Below are positions 37,058-44,831 of a DNA stretch of 64,000 bases, one piece after another. Source of the stretch: Candidatus Rokuibacteriota bacterium (GTDB lineage: Bacteria > Methylomirabilota > Methylomirabilia > Rokubacteriales > CSP1-6); assembly GCA_003220535.1 (NCBI GenBank), contig QHSU01000078.1, positions 62,001 to 126,000 on the forward strand, read 5' to 3'. The notes beneath the pieces were generated by a model, which worked only from the letters and a program-made list of their open reading frames with translations, did not search any database and had not been told where the DNA came from. The position numbers and the translations under genes were made by a program. The first letter of the stretch is position 1, and every line of letters starts with the position of its first letter.

Positions 37058-37633
37058 TTAATCGGCGAAGCCGACCACTTTCGGGTCGTCGGTGACGCGC
37101 GGCTTCCGCGGCGGCTCGACGCGTCGCACCCGCGTCTTCGGGCCGCGCGCGATCGCGACCTTACCGGTCCGGACGAGCTCCTGGATGCCCATCGGCCGCA
37201 GCAGCTCGATCAACGCCTCGAGCTTGCCCTCGTCGCCGGTGGCCTCCAGGACGAACGAGACCGGCGTCACGTCGACCACCCTCGCCCGGAAGATGTCGGC
37301 GGTCCGGAGGATCTCCGCTCGGTTCGACGGCTCGGCGTTCACGCGGATGAGAACCATCTCGCGCTCGACGTGGCTCTCGTCGGTCAGGTCGGTGACCTTG
37401 ATCACGTCGATGAGCTTGTGGAGCTGCTTCGTCACCTGCTCGATGACGAACTCGTCGCCGCGCACGACGAGTGTCATCCGGGAGACCGACGGGTCGAGCG
37501 TTTCGCCGACCGACAGGCTCTCGATGTTGTAGCCGCGCGCCGAGAAGAGCCCGGCAACCCGCGAGAGGACGCCGAACTTGTTCTCGACCAGGACCGCGAT
37601 CGTGTGCTTGCGAGGGTCGTTGCCGTTCTGCAT
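37058..37633 (-). CDS. ilvN: Acetolactate synthase regulatory (small) subunit
   Basis: Activates the catalytic subunit and confers feedback inhibition by valine. The 191-residue protein has an N-terminal ACT domain (HTIAVLVENKFGVLSRVAGLFSARG cut across residues 10-34) and the C-terminal ALS_ss_C domain (VERE through LVRTGKVAIARG). It carries a basic 25-residue tail. It starts immediately after ilvB. Confidence 0.96.
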   Translation of the reverse strand: MQNGNDPRKHTIAVLVENKFGVLSRVAGLFSARGYNIESLSVGETLDPSVSRMTLVVRGDEFVIEQVTKQLHKLIDVIKVTDLTDESHVEREMVLIRVNAEPSNRAEILRTADIFRARVVDVTPVSFVLEATGDEGKLEALIELLRPMGIQELVRTGKVAIARGPKTRVRRVEPPRKPRVTDDPKVVGFAD

Positions 37634-39388
37634 CTAGAAGCCCGTCTGCGACTTGGCGGCCTTGTCCCGCACGTCGCGGGTCGGCAGCGCCAGGATCATG
37701 TCGGTATTGGCCCCGCCGGCTGGGACCATCGGGAACACGCACTCGTCCTTGTCCACGCACACGTCGAGGACGACGGGCGCCGGCGTGCTGATCATCTTCT
37801 CGATCGCGGGCACCAGCTCGCTGGGCTTCGTCACGCGGAGCCCGACGCAGCCGTAGGCCTCGGCGAGCCGCACCCAGTCCGGGATCCCCGGAAGGTCGAT
37901 CGCGCAGTAGCGCTCCTTGTAGATGATCCGCTGCCACTGCCGGACCATGCCATGGCCGCTGTTGTTGATGATCACCGTCTTGACCGGCAGTCCCTCGGTG
38001 AAGCACGTGGCGAGCTCCTGGCTGTTCATCTGGAACGAGCCGTCACCGTCGATGTTGATGACGAGCTTGCCCGGGTTGGCCGCCTGGACGCCCATCGCCG
38101 TGGGCAGCCCGTAGCCCATCGTGCCGAGGCCGCCGGACGTGCACCACATGCGCGGGTGCTTGAACTTGTAGTACTGCGCGGCCCACATCTGGTGCTGGCC
38201 GACTCCAGTGACGATGAAGGCCTCGCCGCCGGTCGCGTTGGAGATCTCCTGGACGACGTACTGCGGCTTGACGACGTCGTCGCTCCACTCATACTGGAAG
38301 GGAAAGTCCCGTTTCCACTGCGCGATCAGCGCCGCCCACTGGCGTCGCGCCTCGCGGACGGTGGGCGGCGACTCGTCCCGCAGCTCCTCGCGGAGGGCTT
38401 CCACCAGCTTCACCAGCACTCGGCGGCAGTCGCCCACGATCGGCACGCCCACCTTGATGTTCTTCGAGATCGACGACGGGTCGATGTCGATGTGGACGAT
38501 CTCGGCGTTGGGTGCGAACGCGTCGACTCGGCCGGTCACCCGGTCGTCGAAGCGGGCGCCGACGGCGACGAGGACGTCGGAGTGATGGACCGCCATGTTG
38601 GCGTAGTAGCTCCCGTGCATGCCGAGCATGTCGAGCGAGAGGGGGTGCTCCATCGGGAACGATCCCAGGCCCATGAGGGTCTGCGTCACCGGGAACTGCC
38701 CGAGCTCGGCCAGCTCCCGGAGCTCGGCGCTCGCATCGGCCGAGATCACCCCGCCGCCGACGTAGAGGACCGGCTGCTTGGCGCGGGCCAGGAGCTTGGC
38801 GGCGCGCTTGATCTGCCCGGGGTGGCCCTCGTAGTTCGGGTTGTACGACCGCATGTGGACCTGATCGGGCCAGATGAGGTCCCACTCCTTCACCAGGATG
38901 TCCTTCGGGAGGTCTACGTGGACCGGCCCGGGGCGCCCGGTCGACGCGATGTGGAACGCTTCCCGAATGATCGGGCCGAGGTCGTTGCCGTCCTTCACGA
39001 GGAAGTTGTGCTTCGTGCACGGCCGCGTGATCCCGACGTTGTCCGCCTCCTGGAACGCGTCGTTGCCGATGAGGTGCGTGGGCACCTGCCCGGTGAAGGC
39101 GACGATCGGGATGGAGTCCATCATCGCGTCCTGCAGCGCGGTCACGAGGTTGGTCGCGGCGGGGCCCGAGGTCACGAGGCAGACGCCCACCCGGCCCGAC
39201 GTCCGCGCGTAGCCCTCGGCCGCGTGGCCCGCGGCCGCCTCCTGGCGCACGAGGATGTGCCGCAGGCCCTTGAAGTCGTACAGGGCGTCGTAGATCGGCA
39301 GCACCGCACCGCCGGGCAGGCCAAAGATGAGGTCGACGCCCTGACGCTTCAGGCACTCGAGGACGATGCGTGCGCCAGGCATTCTCAC
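37634..39388 (-). CDS. ilvB: Acetolactate synthase catalytic (large) subunit
   Basis: Thiamine-diphosphate enzyme that forms acetolactate or acetohydroxybutyrate. The 584-residue protein has GLPGGAVLPIYDAL, the TPP glutamate in VRQEAAAGHAAEGYAR, SGPAATNLVTAL, and the C-terminal TPP motif starting NIDGDGSFQMNSQEL. The GTG at 39388 is chosen because an AGGAGG Shine-Dalgarno lies 8 bp before it; the ATG two codons later is too far from that site. It follows the dapA-like gene by 12 bp. Confidence 0.97.
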   Translation of the reverse strand: MRMPGARIVLECLKRQGVDLIFGLPGGAVLPIYDALYDFKGLRHILVRQEAAAGHAAEGYARTSGRVGVCLVTSGPAATNLVTALQDAMMDSIPIVAFTGQVPTHLIGNDAFQEADNVGITRPCTKHNFLVKDGNDLGPIIREAFHIASTGRPGPVHVDLPKDILVKEWDLIWPDQVHMRSYNPNYEGHPGQIKRAAKLLARAKQPVLYVGGGVISADASAELRELAELGQFPVTQTLMGLGSFPMEHPLSLDMLGMHGSYYANMAVHHSDVLVAVGARFDDRVTGRVDAFAPNAEIVHIDIDPSSISKNIKVGVPIVGDCRRVLVKLVEALREELRDESPPTVREARRQWAALIAQWKRDFPFQYEWSDDVVKPQYVVQEISNATGGEAFIVTGVGQHQMWAAQYYKFKHPRMWCTSGGLGTMGYGLPTAMGVQAANPGKLVINIDGDGSFQMNSQELATCFTEGLPVKTVIINNSGHGMVRQWQRIIYKERYCAIDLPGIPDWVRLAEAYGCVGLRVTKPSELVPAIEKMISTPAPVVLDVCVDKDECVFPMVPAGGANTDMILALPTRDVRDKAAKSQTGF

Positions 39389-39400
39389 CGCGCGTTCCTC

Positions 39401-40288
39401 CTAGAGCAGTCCGGCCGTCGCCAGGACTTCCTTGATGTCTTCGATCGTGTCGCCGTCGGGCGTGCCGAGCGGCGCGCGGCACGGGCCGCCGAAGAAGCCC
39501 TGCAGGTCGAGCGCCGCCTTCAGCCCGCCGATCCCGTACCGCCCGCCGATGCCGCGCTCGGCGACCGTCATCCGCCTGGCGATCTCGCGCGCCTCGTCCC
39601 ACCGCCCGCCCTTCGCGAGGGCGTAGACCCCGCAGAACTCGCCCGCCGCGATCAGGCCGAGGGCGAGGACGCCGCCGGCCGCGCCGATGGCCAGCGAGGG
39701 TAGCAGCGCGGACGCCGCGCCGACCAGCACGTAGAAGGTCTTGGGCGTCTGGTCGATGATCTGGGCGGCTTGCGGGATGTTGCCGGAGGAGTCCTTGATG
39801 CCGCAGACGTTGGGGTGGATGGCGATCTTCGCGACCGTTTCGGCGTCGAGGTTGATGCCGGTGTTGAGGGGAAAGTTGTAGAGCATGATCGGGATCGGTG
39901 ACGCATCGGCGACCGCGAGGTAGTGGCGCACCTGGGCCGCGGCCGGCGCGAGTGCCTTGGTGAAGTAGTGGGGCGTGATCACCAGGGCGGCGTCGGCCCC
40001 GAGCGCGGCGGCGCGCTTGGTCTGGCGGATCGTGTTCAGCGTCGAATGGGTCCCGGTCCCGGCGAGGAAGCGTCGGTCGCGCGGGATCGCCTCGCGCGCC
40101 GCGACCAGGAGACGGTCGCGCTCGGCCTCGTTCAGCATCGGGAACTCGCCGGTGGAGCCGAGGACGACGTAGCCAGCCAGCGGTGTGGCATTCCACTTCT
40201 GGAGGTTCTCGGCGAGCCGCACCGGGGCCACGTCGTCGCCGGCGAACGGCGTCGTGACGGGGATGAACACGCCTTCGAAGCTAGGCAC
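39401..40288 (-). CDS. DapA-family aldolase (dihydrodipicolinate synthase-like)
   Basis: A 295-residue class I aldolase of the DHDPS/N-acetylneuraminate lyase superfamily. The GSTGEFPMLNEAE loop, catalytic tyrosine in LYNFPLNTGIN and Schiff-base lysine in GIKDSSGN are present. True DapA usually reads GTTGE and YNVPSRT, so this may act on another 2-oxoacid; 4-hydroxy-2-oxoglutarate aldolase is one option. The GTG start overlaps the ppdK stop by eight bases. Lysine synthesis is plausible because asd is in the same gene run. Confidence 0.85.
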   Translation of the reverse strand: MPSFEGVFIPVTTPFAGDDVAPVRLAENLQKWNATPLAGYVVLGSTGEFPMLNEAERDRLLVAAREAIPRDRRFLAGTGTHSTLNTIRQTKRAAALGADAALVITPHYFTKALAPAAAQVRHYLAVADASPIPIMLYNFPLNTGINLDAETVAKIAIHPNVCGIKDSSGNIPQAAQIIDQTPKTFYVLVGAASALLPSLAIGAAGGVLALGLIAAGEFCGVYALAKGGRWDEAREIARRMTVAERGIGGRYGIGGLKAALDLQGFFGGPCRAPLGTPDGDTIEDIKEVLATAGLL

Positions 40289-42989
40289 GGTAGTCTCCGC
40301 CGCCCGCTTGACGCTCCTTGATGCGAGCCTGCGCGGCGGCGAGCCGTGCGCCGGGGATGAGATAGGGCGAGCACGAGACGTAGGTCATCTTCACGCGGTG
40401 GCAGAACTCCACGGACGAGGCTTCCCCGCCGTGCTCGCCGCAGATCCCGATCTTCAGGTTCGGCCGGCGACTCCGACCCCGCTCGATGCCGATCTTGATC
40501 ATCTCGCCGACGCCTTCCTGATCCAGCACCGAGAACGGATCGTGCGGCACCAGGCCCATGTCCAGATATTTCGGCAAGAACTTCGCGACGTCGTCTCGGC
40601 TGTAGCCGTAGGTCAGCTGGGTCAAGTCGTTCGTCCCGAACGAGAAGAACTCGGCGTGCTCCGCGATCTGGGCGGCGATGAGCGCCGCCCGCGGCACCTC
40701 GATCATCGTCCCGACCAGGTATCGCACCGCGACGCCCGTCTCGGCGATGACGCCGTCGGCGACCCGCTTGGTCTGCTCGAACGTCTCCTTCATCTCCCCG
40801 ACGGTCCCGGTGAGCGGGATCATGATTTCCGGCTCGACGTGGACGCCTTGCTCGGTGACCGTGCATGCCGCTTCCATGATGGCGCGCACCTGCATGCCGT
40901 AGATCTCCGGGTGGGTGATCCCGAGACGGCAGCCGCGGTGGCCGAGCATGGGATTGGCCTCACGAAGCTTCTCGACGTTGGCGATGAGCGCCTCGAGCCG
41001 CGCCTGCTCTTCGGGATTGATCCCGAGTGCCTCCAGGCGGCTCCGCGTCTCGACGAGATCCTTGTATTCCTTGTGGTTCGGGAGGAACTCGTGCAGCGGC
41101 GGGTCGAGCAGGCGGATCGTCACCGGGAGGCCGTCCATGGCCCGGAAGATGCCCATGAAGTCGTCCCGCTGGAACGGCCGGAGCTTTTCCAGCGCCGCGC
41201 GACGGGTCGTCTGGTCGACGGCCATGATCATTTCGCGGACGATTGGAATGCGCTCGGGCGCGAAGAACATGTGCTCGGTCCGGACGAGCCCGATGCCTTC
41301 GGCTCCGAACTCGCGGGCGCGCTGGGCGTCGGTCGGGGTGTCGGCGTTGGCCCGCACGCCGAGACCTTCTGTTCGATACCGATCCGCCCAGGACAGGAGC
41401 TCCTGGACTTCGTCACCCAGCTCGCCCTCGACGGTCTTCACGATATCGAGGAGGACCTCGCCGCTGCCCCCGTCGACGGAGATCCAGTCGCCCTCACGGA
41501 CGATGCGACCGCCGACTTCGAACACGCGGCGATGCTCGTCCACGACGATCTCGGCGGCGCCGACCACGCAGGCCTTGCCCATCCCGACCGCGACCACCGC
41601 CGCATGGGACGTCCGACCGCCGCGCGAGGTGACGATGCCCTTCGCCGCGTACATCCCTGCCACGTCTTCCGGCGAGGTCTCGGGGCGGACGAGGATGACC
41701 TGCTCGCCCGCGCGCGCCCACTCTACCGCTCGATCCGCGTCGAACACCGCCTTGCCGACCGCCGCGCCCGGCGCGGCGGGCAGGCCACGGGCCAGCAGTC
41801 GCCCCCGGTCGATGGCCGCAGCCTTCTCGCGGTCGTCGAAGATGGGCCGAATCGCCTCGTTCACTTCCTGCGGCCGGATGCGGAGCAGCGCGGTGTGCTG
41901 GTCGATCACGTGCTCATCCACGAGATCGCGGGCCACCTTTACCGCGGCGCGCGCCGATCGCTTGCCGGAGCGCGTCTGCAGGAGGTAGAGGGTACCGTCC
42001 TGCACGGTGAACTCGATGTCCTGCATGTCCTTGTAGTGCCGCTCCAGGCGCCCCGCGATCTCGAGGACCTCGTCGTAGATCGTCGGCATCCGCTCGCGCA
42101 GCGCCTCGATCGGCAACGGCGTCCGGATCCCGGCGACGACGTCCTCCCCCTGCGCGTTCGGCAAGAACTCGGCGTAGAAGCGCTTGTCACCGGTCCGTGG
42201 ATCGCGGGTGAAGCCGACGCCCGTCCCAGACGTCTCGCCGAGGTTGCCGAAGACCATGGCCATCACGGTCACGGCGGTGCCCCACTCCTCGGGAATGTTG
42301 TGGATGCGGCGATACTCCGCCGCTTTCTTGGCGAACCACGAGTCGAAGACGGCATTGATCGCCAGCCGCAGCTGCTCGTTCACGTCTTCCGGAAAGGGGC
42401 GGCCCGTCCGCTCGTTGACGATGTTCTTGTAGGCGTCGGTGAGCTTCCTCAGCTCGGCCGCGGGCACCTCGGGATCGGTCTTGATCCCCAGGCGCGACTT
42501 CGCCGCGTCGAGCTCGGCGTCGAAGATCTCGCGCCGTACGCCGAGAACGACGTTCGCGAACATCATGACGAAGCGGCGATAGCAGTCCCACGCGAACCGT
42601 TCGTTGCGTGTACGCGCCGCCAGTCCCTCGACGGTCGTGTCGTTCAGGCCGAGATTGAGGATCGTTTCCATCATGCCCGGCATCGACACGCGGGCGCCGG
42701 AGCGGACGGAGACCAGGAGCGGCCGCTGGGGATCGCCGAAGCCGGCCTCCGCGACGCTCTCGAGCCTATGGAGGTTCTCGAGGGTCTGGTCCCACAGCTC
42801 TTCAGGCCACTCGTGCCCCGAACGGTTGTAGTGCGCCCAGGCCTGGGTCGTCACCGTGAATCCCGGCGGAACCGGGATCCCGAGGTTGGTCATCTCCGCC
42901 AACTCGCAGCCCTTACCGCCGAGCAGGTTCCGCATTACGGAGGAGCCTTCGGCATGCCCACCACCGAAGAAGTAGACGTATTTCGTCAT
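40281..42989 (-). CDS. ppdK: Pyruvate, phosphate dikinase
   Basis: Interconverts pyruvate and phosphoenolpyruvate with ATP and phosphate. The 902-residue protein has the nucleotide-binding domain (LLGGKGCELAEM near the start, LVSVRSGARVSMPGMMETIL), the phosphohistidine domain with the catalytic histidine in GGRTSHAAVVAVGMGKACV, and the PEP-binding barrel ending with the active-site cysteine in GICGEHGG. The ATG at 42989 has a GGAGG Shine-Dalgarno at 9 bp; the open frame continues upstream into the regulatory region and was not used. It leads the dapA-like/ilvBNC run and has its own promoter. Confidence 0.97.
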   Translation of the reverse strand: MTKYVYFFGGGHAEGSSVMRNLLGGKGCELAEMTNLGIPVPPGFTVTTQAWAHYNRSGHEWPEELWDQTLENLHRLESVAEAGFGDPQRPLLVSVRSGARVSMPGMMETILNLGLNDTTVEGLAARTRNERFAWDCYRRFVMMFANVVLGVRREIFDAELDAAKSRLGIKTDPEVPAAELRKLTDAYKNIVNERTGRPFPEDVNEQLRLAINAVFDSWFAKKAAEYRRIHNIPEEWGTAVTVMAMVFGNLGETSGTGVGFTRDPRTGDKRFYAEFLPNAQGEDVVAGIRTPLPIEALRERMPTIYDEVLEIAGRLERHYKDMQDIEFTVQDGTLYLLQTRSGKRSARAAVKVARDLVDEHVIDQHTALLRIRPQEVNEAIRPIFDDREKAAAIDRGRLLARGLPAAPGAAVGKAVFDADRAVEWARAGEQVILVRPETSPEDVAGMYAAKGIVTSRGGRTSHAAVVAVGMGKACVVGAAEIVVDEHRRVFEVGGRIVREGDWISVDGGSGEVLLDIVKTVEGELGDEVQELLSWADRYRTEGLGVRANADTPTDAQRAREFGAEGIGLVRTEHMFFAPERIPIVREMIMAVDQTTRRAALEKLRPFQRDDFMGIFRAMDGLPVTIRLLDPPLHEFLPNHKEYKDLVETRSRLEALGINPEEQARLEALIANVEKLREANPMLGHRGCRLGITHPEIYGMQVRAIMEAACTVTEQGVHVEPEIMIPLTGTVGEMKETFEQTKRVADGVIAETGVAVRYLVGTMIEVPRAALIAAQIAEHAEFFSFGTNDLTQLTYGYSRDDVAKFLPKYLDMGLVPHDPFSVLDQEGVGEMIKIGIERGRSRRPNLKIGICGEHGGEASSVEFCHRVKMTYVSCSPYLIPGARLAAAQARIKERQAGGGDYRA

Positions 42990-43030
42990 AGGCGCGGTCC
43001 TCCGTCCTCGATGACCAAAAAAGCCCTGTG

Positions 43031-43060
43031 ATATTAGTGGATAAGGAGCATCAGTGTCAA
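43031..43060 (-). promoter_or_regulatory. Promoter of the ppdK-ilv-leu gene run
   Basis: On the minus strand TTGACA (43060-43055) is followed after 18 bp by TAATAT (43036-43031), about 40 bp upstream of the ppdK start. The region is notably A+T-rich compared with its surroundings. The 356-bp gap between gntR and ppdK holds this promoter, a terminator, a second hairpin and a possible leader frame. Confidence 0.7.
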
Positions 43061-43136
43061 TTATTCTACCGCTCGTCACCACCGCCGCGCCTGCTCTCAT
43101 TTCCCCTCTCGGGCGTTTTCCGGAATCCGGCCACAT

Positions 43137-43176
43137 AAAAGCCGAGGGCCACGGGTCGTTCCACCCGTGGCCCTCG
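43137..43176 (-). terminator. Intrinsic terminator downstream of gntR
   Basis: A perfect 14-bp stem (43163-43176 pairing with 43143-43156) closes a 6-base loop. On the minus strand it is followed by GC and then TTTT (43140-43137). This is a good Rho-independent terminator for transcripts coming from the tct-terC-gntR side, just before the ppdK promoter. Confidence 0.82.
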
Positions 43177-43188
43177 AGGTTCGTCATC

Positions 43189-43215
43189 GCCACGGGCTCG
43201 TCCCCCGCCCGTGGC
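43189..43215 (-). promoter_or_regulatory. Second hairpin, related in sequence to the terminator stem
   Basis: A perfect 9-bp stem (43189-43197 with 43207-43215, GCCACGGGC/GCCCGTGGC) with a 9-base loop, 13 bp upstream of the terminator. Its 3' arm on the transcript (43197-43189) can also pair with the 5' arm of the terminator stem over 8 bp plus a G-U, so the two hairpins exclude each other in the manner of an attenuator. Confidence 0.55.
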
Positions 43216-43229
43216 ATCCGATGTCGCGT

Positions 43230-43343
43230 CTACGTCGCGGATGCTCCGGGCGGGGCCGGCAGCGCCAGCAGAATCAGGCCCAGCAGCGGTACGCGCGACG
43301 TCTCTTCAAGCACGGTGCGGAGTATACGGACTCGCGTCGCCAT
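43230..43343 (-). CDS. Possible leader peptide rich in branched-chain residues
   Basis: A 37-codon open frame begins with ATG three bases below the gntR stop and ends with TAG 14 bp before the first hairpin. Its middle is VPLLGLILLALP, and it has 14 Leu, Ile or Val codons in all. Leader peptides of ilv and leu attenuators look like this, and ilv and leu genes lie downstream. Against it: no Shine-Dalgarno is evident, and the best promoter for ppdK is downstream of the terminator. It may be a chance frame. Confidence 0.3.
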   Translation of the reverse strand: MATRVRILRTVLEETSRVPLLGLILLALPAPPGASAT

Positions 43344-43345
43344 GG

Positions 43346-44125
43346 TCAAGCGCCCGAGCGTCGGCCGCTCTCCGGGCGCTCGGGCGTCGTTCCGCGCACG
43401 AGCGCCTCGACCGCGACGAGGTGGTCGAGCATCGCCTGCCGCGCCGCGCTGCCGTTGCGTCGGGCGATCGCTTGGACGATCCGCTGATGATCCTGGTGCG
43501 AGCGCGTGGGCCGGCCCGGCGTGTTGAGGGATTCCTCGCGGCTCTGTGTCAGGAGATCCATGATCGCGTGCACGATGCGCGTGATCGCGCGGTTGTGGGC
43601 GGCGGTGCCGATCGCGGCGTGAAAGGCCGCGTCCTGGGCGATGCCGGTCCTGCCGGCGGCGACCTCCCGAGCCTGGTCGTCGAGGATCCGCTCCATCTCC
43701 TGGACCTCGTCTGGCGTCGCGCGACTCGCCGCAAGGGCCGCAATGGCCGGCTCGAGGACCCGCCGGGCCTCGAAGAGCTCTCCGATCGCCTCCCGCTGCG
43801 ACGTCAACACGAGGGCCAGCGGGCCGACCAGCTCGTCGACCGACATCTCGCGGACGAACGTGCCCTCGCCCGCACGGATCTCGATGAGCCCCAGGCTTTC
43901 GAGCGCCCGCAGTGCTTCGCGCACGGAGGTGCGACTGACGACGAACTTCTCGGCGAGCTCCCGCTCGGGCGGCAGCCGATCGCCGCTCTTGAGGCGACCT
44001 TCCGCGATCAGTTGCTTGACCTGCCGGACGATCTCCTCGTAGATCCGCGTCGACTTGATCGGTCCGAGCTCGATCGGACGATCGGCCGCCTCACCGCCCA
44101 CTCTGCGGCGCCCGGGCACGCTCAT
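43346..44125 (-). CDS. FadR-family GntR transcriptional regulator
   Basis: A 259-residue regulator. The winged helix-turn-helix is at about residues 25-92 (GDRLPPERELAEKF, SRTSVREALRALESLG, IRAGEGTFV), and the C-terminal FCD domain has the usual metal-binding residues (EARRVLEPAIAALAA, DAAFHAAIG, SHQDHQRIV). FCD regulators respond to organic acids. Members bind TGGTNNNACCA-type palindromes. Two perfect sites of this type lie in the window, at the formate dehydrogenase and the oxidoreductase promoters. The gene is the last of the tctCBA-terC-gntR run and is followed by a terminator. Confidence 0.92.
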   Translation of the reverse strand: MSVPGRRRVGGEAADRPIELGPIKSTRIYEEIVRQVKQLIAEGRLKSGDRLPPERELAEKFVVSRTSVREALRALESLGLIEIRAGEGTFVREMSVDELVGPLALVLTSQREAIGELFEARRVLEPAIAALAASRATPDEVQEMERILDDQAREVAAGRTGIAQDAAFHAAIGTAAHNRAITRIVHAIMDLLTQSREESLNTPGRPTRSHQDHQRIVQAIARRNGSAARQAMLDHLVAVEALVRGTTPERPESGRRSGA

Positions 44126-44132
44126 CGCGGTC

Positions 44133-44831
44133 TCAGAGCCTCTCCGGGACGTGGGCGTGACGGTGGCGCCGCCCGAACCACCAGCCGAGCGCCGTGAGCC
44201 CGAGGCCGATCCCGATTGGCACGGGATAGTGGAGCATCGCGGCCGTCCCGCCCAGCCATCCGCCGATGACCGGGTCGTCCATCATCATCTCGCCCGCGAC
44301 ATAGCCGAGCAGGCCTCCGCCCAGCCAGACGATCCACGCGTAGCGATTCATGAGGTGGGCCAGGATGCCCGCGCCCCAGACGACGATCGGGAGCGAGAGC
44401 CCGATCCCGAACATGACCAGCAAGAGATCGCCGTGTGCCGTGGCGGCGATCGCGAGCACGTTGTCGAGGCTCATCGTGACGTCCGCCACGATGATGATCC
44501 AGATGGCCTCCCAGAGCGAGGCGCCGTGCCGAACGCCACTCTCGCCGCCGGTGTCCGGCCGGACGAGCTTGACGGCGATCCAGACGAGGAGCAGGCCCCC
44601 GACGATCTGAAGGAATGGGATCTTGAGGAGCGCGCTGATGACCGCGACGAAGATCAGGCGAAGCGCGACCGCCCCCACCGCGCCCCAAACCTGACCGAGC
44701 AGACGCTTGTGCTTGGGCAGGGCGCGCACGGCCAGGGCGATGACCAGGGCGTTGTCCCCCGACAGGAGCAGGTTGAGCGCGCCGATGCCGAAGAGGCGGA
44801 TCCAGAACTCCGGGTCGGCGAGGATCGCCAT
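44133..44831 (-). CDS. TerC-family membrane protein
   Basis: A 232-residue protein with seven or so membrane helices. The two family motifs are NLLLSGDNALVIALAVRAL and VTMSLDNVLAIAATAHGD, each with acidic residues inside the membrane. TerC/YjbE proteins export manganese or act on metallated exoenzymes. The ATG overlaps the tctA stop (TGATG); the 17 extra in-frame upstream codons are tctA shadow. Its place between a tricarboxylate transporter and a regulator is unexplained. Confidence 0.88.
   Translation of the reverse strand: MAILADPEFWIRLFGIGALNLLLSGDNALVIALAVRALPKHKRLLGQVWGAVGAVALRLIFVAVISALLKIPFLQIVGGLLLVWIAVKLVRPDTGGESGVRHGASLWEAIWIIIVADVTMSLDNVLAIAATAHGDLLLVMFGIGLSLPIVVWGAGILAHLMNRYAWIVWLGGGLLGYVAGEMMMDDPVIGGWLGGTAAMLHYPVPIGIGLGLTALGWWFGRRHRHAHVPERL

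Noticed and set aside
35723..39703. A 1326-codon open frame on the plus strand, and similar long plus-strand frames at 40185-43031 and 11042-13153
   Set aside because: They lie antisense to clear ilv, ppdK and actB genes. Long antisense frames are normal at this G+C content, and their sequences are Arg/His/Asp-rich with no family motifs.
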